From Catenibacterium mitsuokai (GTDB lineage Bacteria > Bacillota_I > Bacilli_A > Erysipelotrichales > Coprobacillaceae): a stretch of 64,000 bases of DNA. Position 1 is the stretch's first letter. Each line of letters opens with the position of its first letter. Below the pieces are notes generated by a model that was given only the letters and a program-made list of their open reading frames with translations, was not told where the DNA came from and did no database searches. Below, piece by piece: positions 51,921-62,035 of this stretch. The position numbers and the translations under genes were made by a program. The stretch covers positions 2,039,972 to 2,103,971 of the forward strand of contig NZ_CP102271.1 in the NCBI RefSeq assembly GCF_025148785.1, given 5' to 3'.

Positions 51921-52760
51921 TTATAATAAATATTGATTATAGAGTAAACCGTAACGCAAATATACAACATTAAAGAATGAAACTGTATCAATAAAGCCAG
52001 AAATAGAAGACTGTGTATAATCACTCTCTTCACCATTTAAATGGTAATAGTAGTCTACTTCAGGATTTGTATAATCCTTATTCATAGTCACAATCAAAAT
52101 ACGCGCCTTCTGTTTCTTAATACGTGTAATCAATGAATCAATCAATTCTTTTCTTGCACGTACTGTCACAATAATAACCAGATCATTTTCTTCAATCAGA
52201 TCAAGTTTTTGAACTTCATCTCCTCTATTCGCAAAAGCATAGAGGAACTTTTCAAGTTTTAACATCTTTAATTGAAAATCCTGACAGGCAATACGTGAGA
52301 ACTGATAACCAATCATAAATACGTGAGGCGCATCATGAATAAGTTCGCAGATTTTATCAACATCATTGATATCTAGCTGCTGCTGTCCTAATTCCAATGA
52401 TTTTTTTGTATCATCATAGACTTTATCTACAAGATATTGCGGATTCTTTTTGATTTTAAAATCATCATCAAAAGAGAAATGAATTTCATCATGTGCTATT
52501 TCTAAAGCAATCGCCATTTCTTTTTTGAATGTTGCAAAGTTGCGACAATTTAAATCCTTGCAGAATCTTGAGATTGTTGCTGGAGATGTATAACAAAGCT
52601 CTGCAAGATCATTAATTGAAATACTAGGAATCTGTTCAAGATGTGTAAGTATTGTTTTCGCAATACTGTAATACATATCCTGTCCAGATGAAAAGTTTAC
52701 ATATGTCATGAGAAGATATAGAATATCTGTCTCATTATAATCTCTAAATGGCTGATCCAT
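51921..52760 (-). CDS. MurR/RpiR-family regulator
   Basis: 279 residues. N-terminal HTH with ISINDLAELCYTSPATISRFCKDLNCRNFATFK (core SPATISRFCKDL) and a C-terminal SIS domain (about 110-270) that binds a phosphosugar or other metabolite. It starts 2 bases after the fumarase beta-subunit stop with its ribosome site inside that gene, so it is the last gene of the regulator-fumarase-regulator operon. Confidence 0.88.
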   Translation of the reverse strand: MDQPFRDYNETDILYLLMTYVNFSSGQDMYYSIAKTILTHLEQIPSISINDLAELCYTSPATISRFCKDLNCRNFATFKKEMAIALEIAHDEIHFSFDDDFKIKKNPQYLVDKVYDDTKKSLELGQQQLDINDVDKICELIHDAPHVFMIGYQFSRIACQDFQLKMLKLEKFLYAFANRGDEVQKLDLIEENDLVIIVTVRARKELIDSLITRIKKQKARILIVTMNKDYTNPEVDYYYHLNGEESDYTQSSISGFIDTVSFFNVVYLRYGLLYNQYLL

Positions 52761-52762
52761 AA

Positions 52763-53317
52763 CTATTTCTTTCCTTTCAAATAATCCTGACGGCCTATTT
52801 CATAAAGATCATGTCCTTCACTATCAATTACAACAGTAAGTGGTAGATCTTCTACAACGAGACGACGTACCGCTTCAGGTCCAAGGTCTTCATAGGCAAT
52901 CACTTCACATGATTTAATACAAGAGGCTATAATCGCTCCTGCACCACCAATCGCACCAAAATAAACACCTTTGTATTTTTTCATTGCTTCTTTTACGTCG
53001 TTATTTCTTCTTCCTTTACCAATCATCCCTCTTAATCCCTGTGCTAACATGGCAGGAGAATAAGCATCCATACGATAAGACGTTGTAGGTCCACAGCTCC
53101 CAATAATATGACCAGGCTTTGTAGGTGTAGGACCTACAAAATAAATCACCTGATCATAAGGATCAAAAGGAAGTGGTTCATTATTTTTTAATGCTTCTAC
53201 AAAACGCTTATGCGCCGCATCACGTCCTGTATAAATAGTACCACTTAATAATACTTGATCACCTGCACGAAGTGATTCCACCTTTTCAATAGTAAGAGGT
53301 GTTTCTAATTTGATCAT
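52763..53317 (-). CDS. fumB: Class I fumarate hydratase beta subunit
   Basis: 184 residues. LRAGDQVLLSGTIYTGRDAAHKR, FVGPTPTKPGHIIGSCGPTTSYRMDAY and EDLGPEAVRRLVVEDLP (quoted parts: GRDAAHKR, GSCGPTTSYRMD) are typical of the beta chain. With the alpha chain it hydrates fumarate to malate, or L-tartrate if it is the Ttd type. The ATG at 53317 overlaps the alpha stop by four bases (ATGA), behind AGGAGG. Symbol given by analogy for the beta chain. Confidence 0.88.
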   Translation of the reverse strand: MIKLETPLTIEKVESLRAGDQVLLSGTIYTGRDAAHKRFVEALKNNEPLPFDPYDQVIYFVGPTPTKPGHIIGSCGPTTSYRMDAYSPAMLAQGLRGMIGKGRRNNDVKEAMKKYKGVYFGAIGGAGAIIASCIKSCEVIAYEDLGPEAVRRLVVEDLPLTVVIDSEGHDLYEIGRQDYLKGKK

Positions 53318-54156
53318 AATGTCACCTCCTGATGACGTGATACATGACAGCAGATAGCCACAGCGCAAGGTAAACCTGCAATATGAGTAGGACAAGTTTC
53401 CACATGTAAGGCAAGTGCTGTTGTCTTACCACCAAATCCTGCAGGACCAATACCAGTCGCATTCACCTTTTCCAACATTTCTTCTTCTAATGCACGATAA
53501 CGAGGATCTGGATGATGTTCTTCTATCTTCTTGATCATCGCCTTCTTTGCCAAATAAGTGACATGATCAAATGTCCCACCAATACCTACACCGATCACAA
53601 TAGGAGGACATGGGTTAGGACCTGCATCTTCTACAACCTTGAGAATAAAGTCCTTTACACCTTCAATGCCATCACTTGGTTTAAGCATCTTCACCTGGCA
53701 CATATTTTCACTGCCAAATCCTTTAGGTGCTACCGTGATCTTTAACTGATCTCCAGGCACAATATCATAATGAATAATCGCTGGTGTATTATCTTTTGTA
53801 TTAATACGGTCAAAGACAGGATCATCCACCACGCTCTTTCTTAAGTATCCTTCAGTATATCCCTGTCTGACCCCTTCATTGATTGCTTCTGTAAGGTTAC
53901 CTTCTACATAGACTTCCTGACCTATTTCTACAAAGATACAGGCCATTCCTGTATCCTGGCAGATTGGTTCCTGGTTATTCGCTGCAATATCCGCATTTTC
54001 CTTCAATATTTCTAATGTATGTTTAGAAACAGGAGAATCTTCTGTAGAGATGGCTTCTAATAAACGGTTATAGACATCTGCAGGAAGATGACAAGCTCCT
54101 TTAATACATAACTCTTTAATTGTTTCTGTAATTATTTCTGATTTAATTATTCTCAT
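53314..54156 (-). CDS. fumA: Class I fumarate hydratase alpha subunit
   Basis: 280 residues. The three [4Fe-4S] ligands are seen in ICQDTGM, PNPCPPI and CCHVSRHQ; SENMCQVKM and GVGIGGTFD are also typical. Oxygen-sensitive anaerobe-type enzyme. Without substrate data, L(+)-tartrate dehydratase is an alternative. AGGTGG before the ATG; 8 bases separate it from the upstream RpiR gene. Confidence 0.88.
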   Translation of the reverse strand: MRIIKSEIITETIKELCIKGACHLPADVYNRLLEAISTEDSPVSKHTLEILKENADIAANNQEPICQDTGMACIFVEIGQEVYVEGNLTEAINEGVRQGYTEGYLRKSVVDDPVFDRINTKDNTPAIIHYDIVPGDQLKITVAPKGFGSENMCQVKMLKPSDGIEGVKDFILKVVEDAGPNPCPPIVIGVGIGGTFDHVTYLAKKAMIKKIEEHHPDPRYRALEEEMLEKVNATGIGPAGFGGKTTALALHVETCPTHIAGLPCAVAICCHVSRHQEVTL

Positions 54157-54164
54157 ATAACCAC

Positions 54165-54989
54165 CTATACCAATTTCTTCTTCATTGACTTGAGATCCGG
54201 ACAGAATAAACTATAGTAACGCAAACTCATTAATTGTACAGCCGTTAAAAGTGCATGCTTCGTTGTCTTATTTTCAAGAGAGCCACCGACTAATACCTTA
54301 TATTCAACAGGAATACCTAGATTATCTTCATGAGTAGAAGTAATCCATACAATATGACATTTAGATTTATGAAGATACTGTAAGACCTTATGTCCCACGT
54401 GTTCAAAATTACCATTCAACGAAATAACAATCGCCACTGAATCTTCAGTCATCTGTTTTGCACATTCTAACTGTCTTTCTGAATCCATATATGCAATAGT
54501 AAACTTCTCCAACATTAATAAATCCGTCTGTAGTAATATTGCAGCACTTGTCGAGAACTGCGTTCCAAAGAAAGCCACTTCTTCATGATCATGAATCAAA
54601 TGAAGCACTTCATCCAATATTTTCCAATCAAGGATTTTTGAAATTTCTTTAGTAGATTCAATAATCTGCTGAGCGAATTCTTCTGTTGCTTTTTCTGGTG
54701 AATGTGCCATACACTCCAAATCAATATTAATTAAATTATTGAATTTCTTATTATTAGAATGAAAACTATTGCATTCTTGTTTTAAATGCGCAAAGTTTTC
54801 ATATCCTAAAGCACGACAGAAACGTGAAATGGTTGCAGGAGATACAAAGCACTCTTCTGCAAGTTCACTAATACGCATATCGGGGATACGATAGAAATTA
54901 TTAGCCATAAATAAAGCTATAAAATAGTTTGTATCTGTTTCACTAGCTGTATCTAGATAGATCATCAGGCGATAAAATAAATTTTTCAT
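54165..54989 (-). CDS. MurR/RpiR-family regulator
   Basis: 274 residues. HTH with ISELAEECFVSPATISRFCRALGYENFAHLK (core SPATISRFCRAL) and a SIS domain with FFGTQFSTSAAI. Similar layout to the regulator at the other end of the operon, though clearly diverged. First gene of the operon; an 8-bp-arm palindrome lies about 90 bases upstream and may be its operator. Confidence 0.88.
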   Translation of the reverse strand: MKNLFYRLMIYLDTASETDTNYFIALFMANNFYRIPDMRISELAEECFVSPATISRFCRALGYENFAHLKQECNSFHSNNKKFNNLINIDLECMAHSPEKATEEFAQQIIESTKEISKILDWKILDEVLHLIHDHEEVAFFGTQFSTSAAILLQTDLLMLEKFTIAYMDSERQLECAKQMTEDSVAIVISLNGNFEHVGHKVLQYLHKSKCHIVWITSTHEDNLGIPVEYKVLVGGSLENKTTKHALLTAVQLMSLRYYSLFCPDLKSMKKKLV

Positions 54990-55076
54990 ATTTTCTCTCC
55001 TTCACGTTATTTATCTATATTATTATATAATACTTTCAGAATTAAAAAAAGAAAGACATGTGTACTATTTTACATA

Positions 55077-55097
55077 AATATGAACTGTATTCATATT
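55077..55097. promoter_or_regulatory. Palindromic operator candidate for the fumarase operon
   Basis: AATATGAA and TTCATATT exact arms around CTGTA, upstream of the minus-strand TATAAT-rich promoter region before 54989. Nearby TTCACA/GTTCAC motifs suggest further sites. Confidence 0.45.
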
Positions 55098-55186
55098 ACG
55101 TTCACAATTCTCCGTTATATTGATATACGTAGTTCACGGATACTCCCAAGTGACTACATAACTTCTCCCCCAAAAAGTTATTAAAA

Positions 55187-55231
55187 GAAAAATGACAGGC
55201 TTCCCCATCATATACGGCCTGTCATTTTTTC
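55187..55231 (-). terminator. Terminator of the dipeptidase operon
   Basis: AAAATGACAGGC/GCCTGTCATTTT stem with a 16-base loop and T-runs both sides. Confidence 0.8.
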
Positions 55232-56196
55232 TATTTCAAGACTTCTCTATAAACGCGTAATACGTTTTTATAAAAGACTTTTTCAATTTCTTCAGTTGTC
55301 AACCCTGCGTCTCTCAATGCCTTTTCTAATTGAGGTAAATAAGACGCATTTTTCATTTCTAGATTTTGTGAAATACCATCAAAATCAGAACCTAATCCAA
55401 TACAATCAATACCTGCTAAGTCCTTGATATAAAGAATATGCTTCACCATATCCTCAATGCGTGACTTTTCCGCATTCTCACCTAAGAAACCTGCAGCATA
55501 GTTAAGCCCCATAACACCACCACGATGTGCAAGTTTTAAAATCATATCATCACTCATATTACGAGCGTGAGGACATACAGCACGTGCATTAGAATGAGAT
55601 GCCACAAAAGGCTTCTTGACGATATCTAACACATCATAGAAACATCTATCTGACATATGAGACACATCAATAATCATACCGAGATCTTCCATCTCTTTAA
55701 TATAGGCTTTTCCTGCATCAGTGAGACCATGAACATCATCATATGTATGATAACCATGTGTATCATCATTCATATCAAAGTTAGGGTATGTGAGTCCATT
55801 GACATGGTTCCAGCTTAAGGCCACCATACGTACACCTAAACGATAGTAGTTTCTTAAATAAGACAAATCTTCATGAATAACTGCCCCTTCTTCAATAGTA
55901 AGCAGCGCACTCATAATACCATTATGTGTATTCTCCATGATTTCATCATAAGTTGTAACTGGCTGGATTTTGTCCTTATTCTTTCTCATTTCTTGATAGA
56001 AATAATCAATACATTTCATCACATGATCGACTGGATCAGCTGTTTTCTTTAGTTCAGTAAAGATTGCGAAGTTCTGTAAAAGATAATCTCCTTCTTCCAT
56101 CTTTTTTAAATCAATATTTAAGTTATTTTCACTTAATGAGAGGTGATTCTTTTCCATCTCATAAAGTGTATCACAATGCATATCTACTACTTTCAT
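55231..56196 (-). CDS. Membrane dipeptidase (M19, renal-dipeptidase type)
   Basis: 321 residues. Zn ligands in DMHCDTL (His/Asp), IEEG (Glu), DVSHMSD (His) and ASHSNAR (His); GLGSDFDGI is the substrate-site Asp. It hydrolyses dipeptides, often with D-amino acids. No signal peptide, so it acts in the cytoplasm despite the family name. Its ATG overlaps the upstream small gene by one base (TAATG). Confidence 0.93.
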   Translation of the reverse strand: MKVVDMHCDTLYEMEKNHLSLSENNLNIDLKKMEEGDYLLQNFAIFTELKKTADPVDHVMKCIDYFYQEMRKNKDKIQPVTTYDEIMENTHNGIMSALLTIEEGAVIHEDLSYLRNYYRLGVRMVALSWNHVNGLTYPNFDMNDDTHGYHTYDDVHGLTDAGKAYIKEMEDLGMIIDVSHMSDRCFYDVLDIVKKPFVASHSNARAVCPHARNMSDDMILKLAHRGGVMGLNYAAGFLGENAEKSRIEDMVKHILYIKDLAGIDCIGLGSDFDGISQNLEMKNASYLPQLEKALRDAGLTTEEIEKVFYKNVLRVYREVLK

Positions 56197-56444
56197 TACT
56201 CTACCTCAAATGGGATATCTAAAGTCTTATAGGCTTCTGTTTTATCCTGTGTTTCCTTAAGCCATGCAATGGCTTTTTTTAATTCTTCAGGGTCTTCTTC
56301 TACGATTCCCCCTACTGCTACCTGTACAATATCATAAATAGACTGCCATAAATCATCAAAACTATGTGAATCCTGATCAGCCATTTCACTATCTACATAT
56401 ACATCTAAATCTCTACCTGTTTCATATGCTTCTTTTAATGTCAT
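56196..56444 (-). CDS. Small acidic protein, unknown function
   Basis: 82 residues, very acidic (Asp/Glu-rich), with DDLWQSIYDIVQVAVGGIVEE and a final FEVE. No membrane segment or known motif. GGAGTAG-like site upstream; one-base overlap with the dipeptidase gene shows it is a real operon member between a HAD phosphatase and the dipeptidase. Confidence 0.7.
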   Translation of the reverse strand: MTLKEAYETGRDLDVYVDSEMADQDSHSFDDLWQSIYDIVQVAVGGIVEEDPEELKKAIAWLKETQDKTEAYKTLDIPFEVE

Positions 56445-56450
56445 TTTTCT

Positions 56451-57230
56451 CTACTCCTTTATATATTCAAAATGAATACAAGCTTTATAAATACCATCAT
56501 CATCAATATCTGCAGTTACATAATCTGCTTCCGCTTTAGTCATTGCATCACCATTGCCCATACAAATTGATGTTGAGGCATGCTTCATCATTTCTATATC
56601 ATTCTGTGAATCACCAAAACATACATAATGATCACTACCTAATACCTTTCCTAATTCCATAATACCTGTTGCTTTAGATACACCTGCAATGGCAACATCC
56701 GCAAAGCAGGATAAACCTGGCAATACAGAAATACCTTCTAAATCAAGAAATGGTTTATAGTCCCACCCTTTAGGACCATAGATAATCATCATATCTACAA
56801 GATCTGTCCCGTTATACTTTTCTACAGGACCAATCTGGTTTCCAAAATAACGCTGTGTCTCTAAGACATACTCATCTGGTTCCTTTGTGATAATACGATG
56901 TTCCTTTTTTAAAGTTACTGCAAGATTCAATTCATCTGCTTTCGCAATTGTACGAATAACATCCTCATTCTTAAAATGATGGGCATTGATCACATTGCCT
57001 TTCCCATCTGTAATCAACTGACCGTTATTAAATACAAATCCATCCCAGTCGGCAATATCCTGTATACCAGTACGTAAGAAAGAGTCTCTTCCTCTTCCTG
57101 TTGAAACAACGATCGGATATCCTGCTTCCTTTAATTTCTTAAGTGCAAGAATCGTCGAATCATATACTATATGTTCATCTGTCGTACCTCTAATGGTACC
57201 ATCCACATCAAAACACATCATCGGTTTCAT
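56451..57230 (-). CDS. Cof-type HAD phosphatase
   Basis: 259 residues. Motif I CFDVDGTIRGT, motif II VVSTGRGRD, motif III/IV SKATGIMEL and CFGDSQNDIEMM, with a C2B cap. The family dephosphorylates sugar phosphates or flavin/PLP phosphates; substrate unknown. AAGGAG lies 8 bases before the ATG. First gene of an operon with the small acidic protein and dipeptidase. Confidence 0.88.
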   Translation of the reverse strand: MKPMMCFDVDGTIRGTTDEHIVYDSTILALKKLKEAGYPIVVSTGRGRDSFLRTGIQDIADWDGFVFNNGQLITDGKGNVINAHHFKNEDVIRTIAKADELNLAVTLKKEHRIITKEPDEYVLETQRYFGNQIGPVEKYNGTDLVDMMIIYGPKGWDYKPFLDLEGISVLPGLSCFADVAIAGVSKATGIMELGKVLGSDHYVCFGDSQNDIEMMKHASTSICMGNGDAMTKAEADYVTADIDDDGIYKACIHFEYIKE

Positions 57231-57257
57231 ACCATCAACTCCTTACGCCTATTATAC

Positions 57258-57292
57258 ATAAAAAAGAAAAAGAATGCATCATGCATTCTTTA
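57258..57292 (-). terminator. Terminator of the HPr-like gene
   Basis: 10-bp stem AAGAATGCAT/ATGCATTCTT with T-rich tail on the minus strand. Confidence 0.85.
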
Positions 57293-57559
57293 TCCGATAA
57301 TACCTAATTCTTTCATTTTTTCATGTACTGCTTCAATACCTGTTTCTTCATCGTCTCCATCGGCAGTAATCACAATCTTTGCCTTTGTTGGAATACCTAA
57401 TGAAAGAACACCCATCATCGATTTAAGATTCACAGTTTTACCTGAATAAGTTAAGGTAAAGTCACTGTCGAAAGTCTTTGCGACTTCGATAAGATCCATT
57501 GCAGGTGTCGCATATAAGCCTACTGGATCTGTTACGATACATGCTAAAGTTTTTGCCAT
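57290..57559 (-). CDS. HPr-like protein with Tyr for His15 (Crh-like)
   Basis: 89 residues, complete HPr fold. At the phosphocarrier site the usual G-[IL]-H-A-R-P reads GLYATP (Tyr16, Thr18), so PEP-dependent phosphorylation on histidine is impossible. The HPr-kinase serine is kept: NLKSMMGVLSLGI (Ser47, equal to Ser46). This is the residue pattern of Bacillus Crh, which acts with CcpA in catabolite repression only. AAAGGGG before the ATG. Orthology to Crh is not shown; convergent loss is as likely. Confidence 0.85.
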   Translation of the reverse strand: MAKTLACIVTDPVGLYATPAMDLIEVAKTFDSDFTLTYSGKTVNLKSMMGVLSLGIPTKAKIVITADGDDEETGIEAVHEKMKELGIIG

Positions 57560-57670
57560 AAATTGTAACCCCTTTCATAACTATATTATACCACAATAAA
57601 AGGGGTATTAAATAAATAAACATAAAATTAAATAAAAAAAACGAACAAATTAATGTTCGTTGTTTACAGA

Positions 57671-57744
57671 TGGCAGGGGCTACAGGAATCGAACCCGTAT
57701 CAACGGTTTTGGAGACCGATGTTCTACCATTGGACCAAGCCCCT
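57671..57744 (-). tRNA. tRNA-Trp (anticodon CCA)
   Basis: 74-nt cloverleaf on the minus strand: acceptor AGGGGCT/AGCCCCT, discriminator G, encoded CCA, loop CTCCAAA giving anticodon CCA, T-arm GGTTCGATTCC. The outermost anticodon-stem pair is T-T. Its GCCA end and anticodon match the UGGC and UGG of the trpS T-box. Confidence 0.96.
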
Positions 57745-57840
57745 AAGTTAGACTGCTTGTTTATATTACCATACCAATTTCTAAAAAGCAATAGTAAAAT
57801 GCATAAGAAAATGATATTATTGTATAAGTGAGGTGAGTCT

Positions 57841-58194
57841 ATGTTTTTTAAACGTAAAGAAGCAGTACAAACACTAGAAATTAATCATGCTTATGAAGAA
57901 TTTCAAAATAATATGAATATTATTCTACTATGTGTAGATGATGATTTAAAGTTTGATGTCAGACATCCAGTTGATGCACAATGTTATCCTGCAAGATTAA
58001 TTGATCAGCATGCAAAAAGAGATCTTGATCCTACTGCAACATATTATGTTTATGCCCTTGCAGCTGGCACTGCACATGAAGGTGCAAGAAAATTAGTCAA
58101 AGCTGGATTTAAGGTCTTTGATTTAGGATCTTTAGTAGATTTCAAAGGACCTGAAGAAGGTAATTCTGTCAAACAAAAAAGACATAAACATTAA
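57841..58194 (+). CDS. Rhodanese-like protein without catalytic cysteine
   Basis: 117 residues. The end of a rhodanese fold is visible: DLDPTATYYVYALAAGTAHEGARKLVKAGFKVFDLGSLVDF (key TYYVYALAAGTAHEGARKL). The active-site loop, normally C-x-x-G-x-R, is ALAAGTA with no Cys. Sulfur transfer is unlikely; a binding or regulatory role is more plausible. AGGTGAG before the ATG. Single gene with its own terminator. Confidence 0.75.
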   Translation: MFFKRKEAVQTLEINHAYEEFQNNMNIILLCVDDDLKFDVRHPVDAQCYPARLIDQHAKRDLDPTATYYVYALAAGTAHEGARKLVKAGFKVFDLGSLVDFKGPEEGNSVKQKRHKH

Positions 58195-58227
58195 AGAAGG
58201 ACTATAAAATCCATAGTCCTTCTTTTT
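58193..58227. terminator. Bidirectional terminator
   Basis: 13-bp stem AAAGAAGGACTAT/ATAGTCCTTCTTT, T5. Confidence 0.9.
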
Positions 58228-58231
58228 CATA

Positions 58232-59701
<1,470 letters not shown>

Positions 59702-59761
59702 CTATCAAACATTGAAAGATTATGCTTAGTATTTTCATAATTTGAATTTTGTATTGCGCAG

Positions 59762-59787
59762 TGTTATATACTGTTATATACTGTTTA
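59762..59787. promoter_or_regulatory. Tandem 10-bp repeats in the GntR-ABC promoter
   Basis: TGTTATATAC occurs twice in exact tandem (59762-59771, 59772-59781), followed by TGTTTA. Lies just before the GntR ribosome site, so probably an autoregulatory operator overlapping the -10 region. Confidence 0.5.
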
Positions 59788-59801
59788 TAGGAGGAAGAGA
59801 T

Positions 59802-60188
59802 ATGCATATTATCATTAATCATTCGTCAATGATTCCTATATATGAACAAATTGTAGAAGCCATTAAAGAAGCAATACTCTCTAATCAGTTATCTCCTAAT
59901 GAAGCACTCCCTTCAGTACGTGCTTTATCTAAAGAATTAAAAATCAGTGCTTTAACTGTGAAGAAAGCCTATGATTTCTTAGAAAAAGAAGGCTATACAA
60001 CAACTGTTCATGGAAAAGGAAGCTATGTATTAGAGGTTTCTCAAAATGAAGTAAAAGAAAATTGTTTAAAAGAAACAGAAGAACTATTATCTCGTGCTAT
60101 AGAAAAAGGGAAATGTTCTGGCATTACTTATCAAGAAATGCAGGACATGTTATCTCTTATTATGGAGGATATGTATGATTCACATTGA
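59802..60188 (+). CDS. GntR-family regulator (YtrA type)
   Basis: 128 residues. Winged helix: PIYEQIVEAIKEAIL, LPSVRALSKELKISALTVKKAYDFLEKEGY (core SVRALSKELKIS), then the wing TVHGKGSYV and a short dimerisation helix, as in YtrA regulators that sit next to ABC transporters. AGGAGG lies 7 bases before the ATG at 59802. Overlaps the ABC ATPase gene by 14 bases. Confidence 0.92.
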   Translation: MHIIINHSSMIPIYEQIVEAIKEAILSNQLSPNEALPSVRALSKELKISALTVKKAYDFLEKEGYTTTVHGKGSYVLEVSQNEVKENCLKETEELLSRAIEKGKCSGITYQEMQDMLSLIMEDMYDSH

Positions 60189-60993
60189 TCATTTAAAAAA
60201 GAGTTATGACTCATTTACTCTTGAATGCAGTTTAGATATTCCTAAAGGTATGATTACTGGAATTATTGGAATGAATGGGGCTGGTAAGACCACATTATTC
60301 AAGAGTATTCTTGGTATTAATCCTATTGATGAAGGTAACATACAGATACCTGATAAACAGGAAATTGGTGTTGTATTAAGTGAAACAGGATTCAGTGAAT
60401 TCTTTACTGTATCCGATATAATCAGTATTCTGAAATGTACTTATAAACGTTTTGATGAAGATTTGTTTCAATCTTATTGTCAGCGTTTTGATATTCCTTT
60501 AGATAAGAAAACACGTACATTCTCTACAGGCATGAAAGCAAAACTCAATATCATTATTGCCCTAACACATCATGCACAGTTACTGATCTTAGATGAACCA
60601 ACTGCAGGACTTGATGTTCTTACTAGAGATGAAATTCTAGATATACTAAGAGATTATATGGAACAGGAAGATTGTACTATTCTTATTTCTTCTCATATAT
60701 CGAGTGATTTAGAATCATTATGTGATGATCTTTATGTAATTGATCATGGGCAGATCATCATGCATGAAGAAATGGATACACTTCTATCTCAATATGGTGT
60801 ATTAAAGGTATCTAAAGAAGATTACGATAACTTAGATAAAGATTATCTGCTGAAAGTAATGAAAGAACCATTTGGTTATTCATGTCTGACTAATGTTAGA
60901 CAGTTCTATAGTGAAAACTATCCTACTATTGTGATTGAACAGAATCATATTGATACAATGATTCCTATTCTATTGAAAGGTGAACGCTTATGA
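60175..60993 (+). CDS. ABC transporter ATP-binding protein
   Basis: 272 residues. Walker A GMNGAGKTT, signature FSTGMKAKL (a degenerate LSGGQ), Walker B LLILDEPTAGLD, His in SSHISSD. Pairs with the permease encoded next (4-base overlap). The YtrA-GntR context suggests an exporter for a cell-envelope-active compound or a self-protection role. Confidence 0.93.
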   Translation: MIHIDHLKKSYDSFTLECSLDIPKGMITGIIGMNGAGKTTLFKSILGINPIDEGNIQIPDKQEIGVVLSETGFSEFFTVSDIISILKCTYKRFDEDLFQSYCQRFDIPLDKKTRTFSTGMKAKLNIIIALTHHAQLLILDEPTAGLDVLTRDEILDILRDYMEQEDCTILISSHISSDLESLCDDLYVIDHGQIIMHEEMDTLLSQYGVLKVSKEDYDNLDKDYLLKVMKEPFGYSCLTNVRQFYSENYPTIVIEQNHIDTMIPILLKGERL

Positions 60994-61595
60994 AAGGACT
61001 ACTCAAAAAAGATTTATTATTGCTCAAGTCTCAAATAAAGTATGTTGTAACGATTGTTGTGATCTGTTTAATTATGGCTTATGCAAATTCTGGATTTGCG
61101 TATATTTCTAGTTATCTTACATTTATGGGAACAGGACTTGTCTTCAATTCATTTTCTTATGATATGTATCACAATGAGATGACTTATCTCTTTGCCTTGC
61201 CTTTCAGTAAGAAAGAATACTGTATAGAGAAATATATCTATGCATTCACTGTCACATTCATATCATGGCTGATTGCATTCCTTATAAGTTCCGCAACTCA
61301 TATTAACTTAGAAACAGTGATTGTCCAGCTTGCCATGCTCTTTTCTGCTTTAATATATATTTCTATCACGATTCCTGTAATGATGAAATATGGTCGTGAA
61401 AAGGCAACTATTATTGTCTTAATGTTGATGCTTGTTTTATTTCTTGCAGTCGCAAGTGGTGCCACATCAGTTGGCATGTTGATGAGTCAAATTTCAGCAT
61501 TCCTACTTATTGGAATATATGCCTTCATTGTACTCATTGTCTTAATCATCTCATATAGAAGTACAATCTCTATTCTTAACGATAAAGAACTATAA
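60990..61595 (+). CDS. ABC-2-type permease
   Basis: 201 residues, six membrane helices; ALPFSKKEYCIEKY is the short amphipathic loop common to ABC-2 permeases of the YtrA cluster type. Together with the ATPase it forms the transporter. Overlaps the ATPase gene by ATGA and is followed by a terminator. Confidence 0.88.
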   Translation: MKGLLKKDLLLLKSQIKYVVTIVVICLIMAYANSGFAYISSYLTFMGTGLVFNSFSYDMYHNEMTYLFALPFSKKEYCIEKYIYAFTVTFISWLIAFLISSATHINLETVIVQLAMLFSALIYISITIPVMMKYGREKATIIVLMLMLVLFLAVASGATSVGMLMSQISAFLLIGIYAFIVLIVLIISYRSTISILNDKEL

Positions 61596-61596
61596 G

Positions 61597-61629
61597 AAAG
61601 AACCGCTACATGTTGTAGCGGTTCTTTTT
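61597..61629. terminator. Bidirectional terminator
   Basis: AAAGAACCGCTACA/TGTAGCGGTTCTTT with T5. The stop of the convergent gene lies inside the stem. Confidence 0.9.
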
Positions 61630-61986
61630 GTTTATATATTGTCCAATCATGATTCCAAGTAATGATGGAAGTACACCATATAATACTATTTCTGAACTTG
61701 GTGCAAGAATCTTTTCTATATCAGTTAATGAGACACGAATAAAGCTAAGATAACAGCCAAGCAGCTCCATCATACCAAAGAATAATGTAAGTAAGTAAAT
61801 AGCACGATGATCTGATTGACCATAGAGCACTGATATAATAAAAGCGGATGCAGGCAATACTAAATATAATATAAATAATGACACTTCAATAATCTGTCCT
61901 GGATGTGTTCTTGACCAGGCAAATAATATATACAAAGACCAAATCATCATATAAATGAGAAATGGAATTCCCTTCTTTAACTTCTT
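61606..61986 (-). CDS. Small four-helix membrane protein, unknown function
   Basis: 126 residues; membrane helices about 8-25, 36-55, 64-84 and 98-117. No known motif. The ATG at 61986 follows GGGAG; the frame is open 4 codons upstream. Its last six codons lie inside the shared terminator. Confidence 0.7.
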   Translation of the reverse strand, partial: KKLKKGIPFLIYMMIWSLYILFAWSRTHPGQIIEVSLFILYLVLPASAFIISVLYGQSDHRAIYLLTLFFGMMELLGCYLSFIRVSLTDIEKILAPSSEIVLYGVLPSLLGIMIGQYINKKNRYNM

Positions 61987-62035
61987 CATAATAACCACTC
62001 CCTAATATTATTATATTACAAAATATATGTAATAG

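Noticed and set aside
57462-57791. Open frame running through tRNA-Trp into the HPr-like gene
   Set aside because: It covers a clear tRNA and overlaps the HPr-like gene in another frame, with no ribosome site.
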